DNA from: Elysia chlorotica
Lineage: Eukaryota; Mollusca; Gastropoda; Plakobranchidae
Direction: 5' to 3'
DNA length: 64,000 bases
Assembly (NCBI GenBank): GCA_003991915.1
Contig: RQTK01000342.1
Span: 185,706 to 249,705, forward strand
Shown: one piece after another, positions 63,299-64,000 of the stretch
Numbering within the stretch: position 1 is the first letter of the stretch
Layout: each line of letters opens with the position of its first letter
The notes under the pieces: generated by a model
Told to the model about the DNA's origin: nothing
Databases searched by the model: none
What the model saw: only the letters and a program-made list of their open reading frames with translations
Program-made: the position numbers and the translations under genes

Positions 63299-63615
63299 TT
63301 CTGCAAATATATGCGATGCATTAGTTAAGTGTCATAGATGTACGTGGGTATAATCTTTAAGCTTTGCAAACATCTCTCAATTTTTCCTATTTGAGCATGT
63401 TGAGACGAGAATCCAGAAGAAGACTCTTAGCCATCCGACATGAAAAAAAATGCGAATTTTGGGACAGAATCAAAACTGTCATAATAATAAAGAATGAGTG
63501 TTTACAAGTTCAGCGCGAAATAGAATTCCTTGAGTTTCTTAAGGTGTATACTTTGAAAAAAAAAACAATTTTGAGTTTTAGCAAACTTCAAATTCATCTG
63601 CAATCCTTCAGCGTT

Positions 63616-63932
63616 ATCAATCCCACAAACCCCACGAATTTCGTAGGTTCCCAACTAGTATAAATGACAATACAATGTTATAATAATAACAATGGCCAAT
63701 ATGAAGCAGATAGATATAGATCGTCTTCTTCTGCGAATTGAATTGGTAATGATTGATTCTGTTTTGTAATCCAAAAATCACTGTCTCAAAATAGAGAAGT
63801 AGCTATAGGCATGCACGCAATTACATGTACCACCTTATATCCTATGTGTTTATCTTATTTAGCTAGTCGATTGCTAAATATGCCCTAGGTTTATAGTATT
63901 CGATTGGAACTGTATCGTCTTTGCCACCATAG

Positions 63933-63940
<8 letters not shown>
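63616..63940. other. no feature seen
   Basis: AT-rich sequence after the tandem duplication; nothing supportable. Confidence 0.5.

Positions 63941-63993
<53 letters not shown>
63938..63993. repeat. GA microsatellite
   Basis: Pure (GA)n at the window end. Confidence 0.97.
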
Positions 63994-63996
<3 letters not shown>

Positions 63997-64000
63997 ACGT

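Larger units (their letters stand above)
61759..63615. repeat. 1.24-kb tandem duplication with an insert in copy 1
   Basis: Copy 1 is 61759-62993 and copy 2 is 63003-63615. Shared blocks include CGCTCTCTATTATGxGAACA, GTGTAATAAACTGTGCAGTG, TTATGCAAACTCTCTC/TTTGCAAACATCTCTC, and AAGGTGTATACTxTGA with TTTTAGCAAACTT. Copy 1 is longer by an AGATCT-rich block near 62000-62400. Confidence 0.85.

Overview
This window is eukaryotic nuclear DNA, AT-rich, with short coding islands (about 24 to 243 nt) between GT..AG introns of about 0.2 to 8.3 kb. It also has many microsatellites, tRNA-derived SINEs, a LINE fragment and an LTR-element fossil. The gene content and the repeat style suggest a metazoan and most likely a mollusc, perhaps a gastropod. 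The species cannot be fixed from the sequence alone. A run of 82 N sits inside an ATT microsatellite (31228-31309), so this is a draft assembly.

One protein-coding gene, on the + strand, fills the window. Thirty-one exons, including a few weaker candidates, can be chained from 2602 to 61702. Every junction keeps codon phase (0-0, then 0-2/2-0, 0-1, 1-1, 1-2, 2-2, 2-1, 1-1) and no stop interrupts the roughly 1,170 codons. Later exons match the vertebrate centrosome/cilium protein CSPP1 as I remember it: GLPVGGYEDHRRKLEEER, ERNKEYNELLAKK, TYEEMLDKKRAQESQYRR, RRKEEYKRDLQRQMAEAQ and DEAYNFYASLNPLDPSLAN. The true 5' end and the C-terminal coiled-coil half lie outside the window.

Region by region: 2.6-17.1 kb holds nine symmetric phase-0 exons (about 510 codons) with a repeated Y-x3-W module, which human CSPP1 as I recall it lacks. 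19.5-43.1 kb holds the exons with human-like EYN repeats. 43.1-44.3 kb is a 33-bp minisatellite that copies the 5' splice site of exon 24 many times. 45.1-46.8 kb holds a duplicated 69-nt exon pair. 48.9-51.6 kb holds three exons, two of them preceded by tandem copies of their own splice acceptor region. An 8.3-kb intron (51.6-59.8 kb) carries a SINE, a promoter-like CCAAT/E2F/CRE cluster and a LINE 3' end. The last 4 kb hold an LTR-element 3' end and a 1.24-kb tandem duplication.

The most unusual theme is repeated local tandem duplication of splice-site regions in this single gene: one donor array and six intron 3' ends. In at least one case a copied exon segment differs from its parent mostly at synonymous positions. 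I see no second gene, no true tRNA or rRNA gene and no CRISPR.
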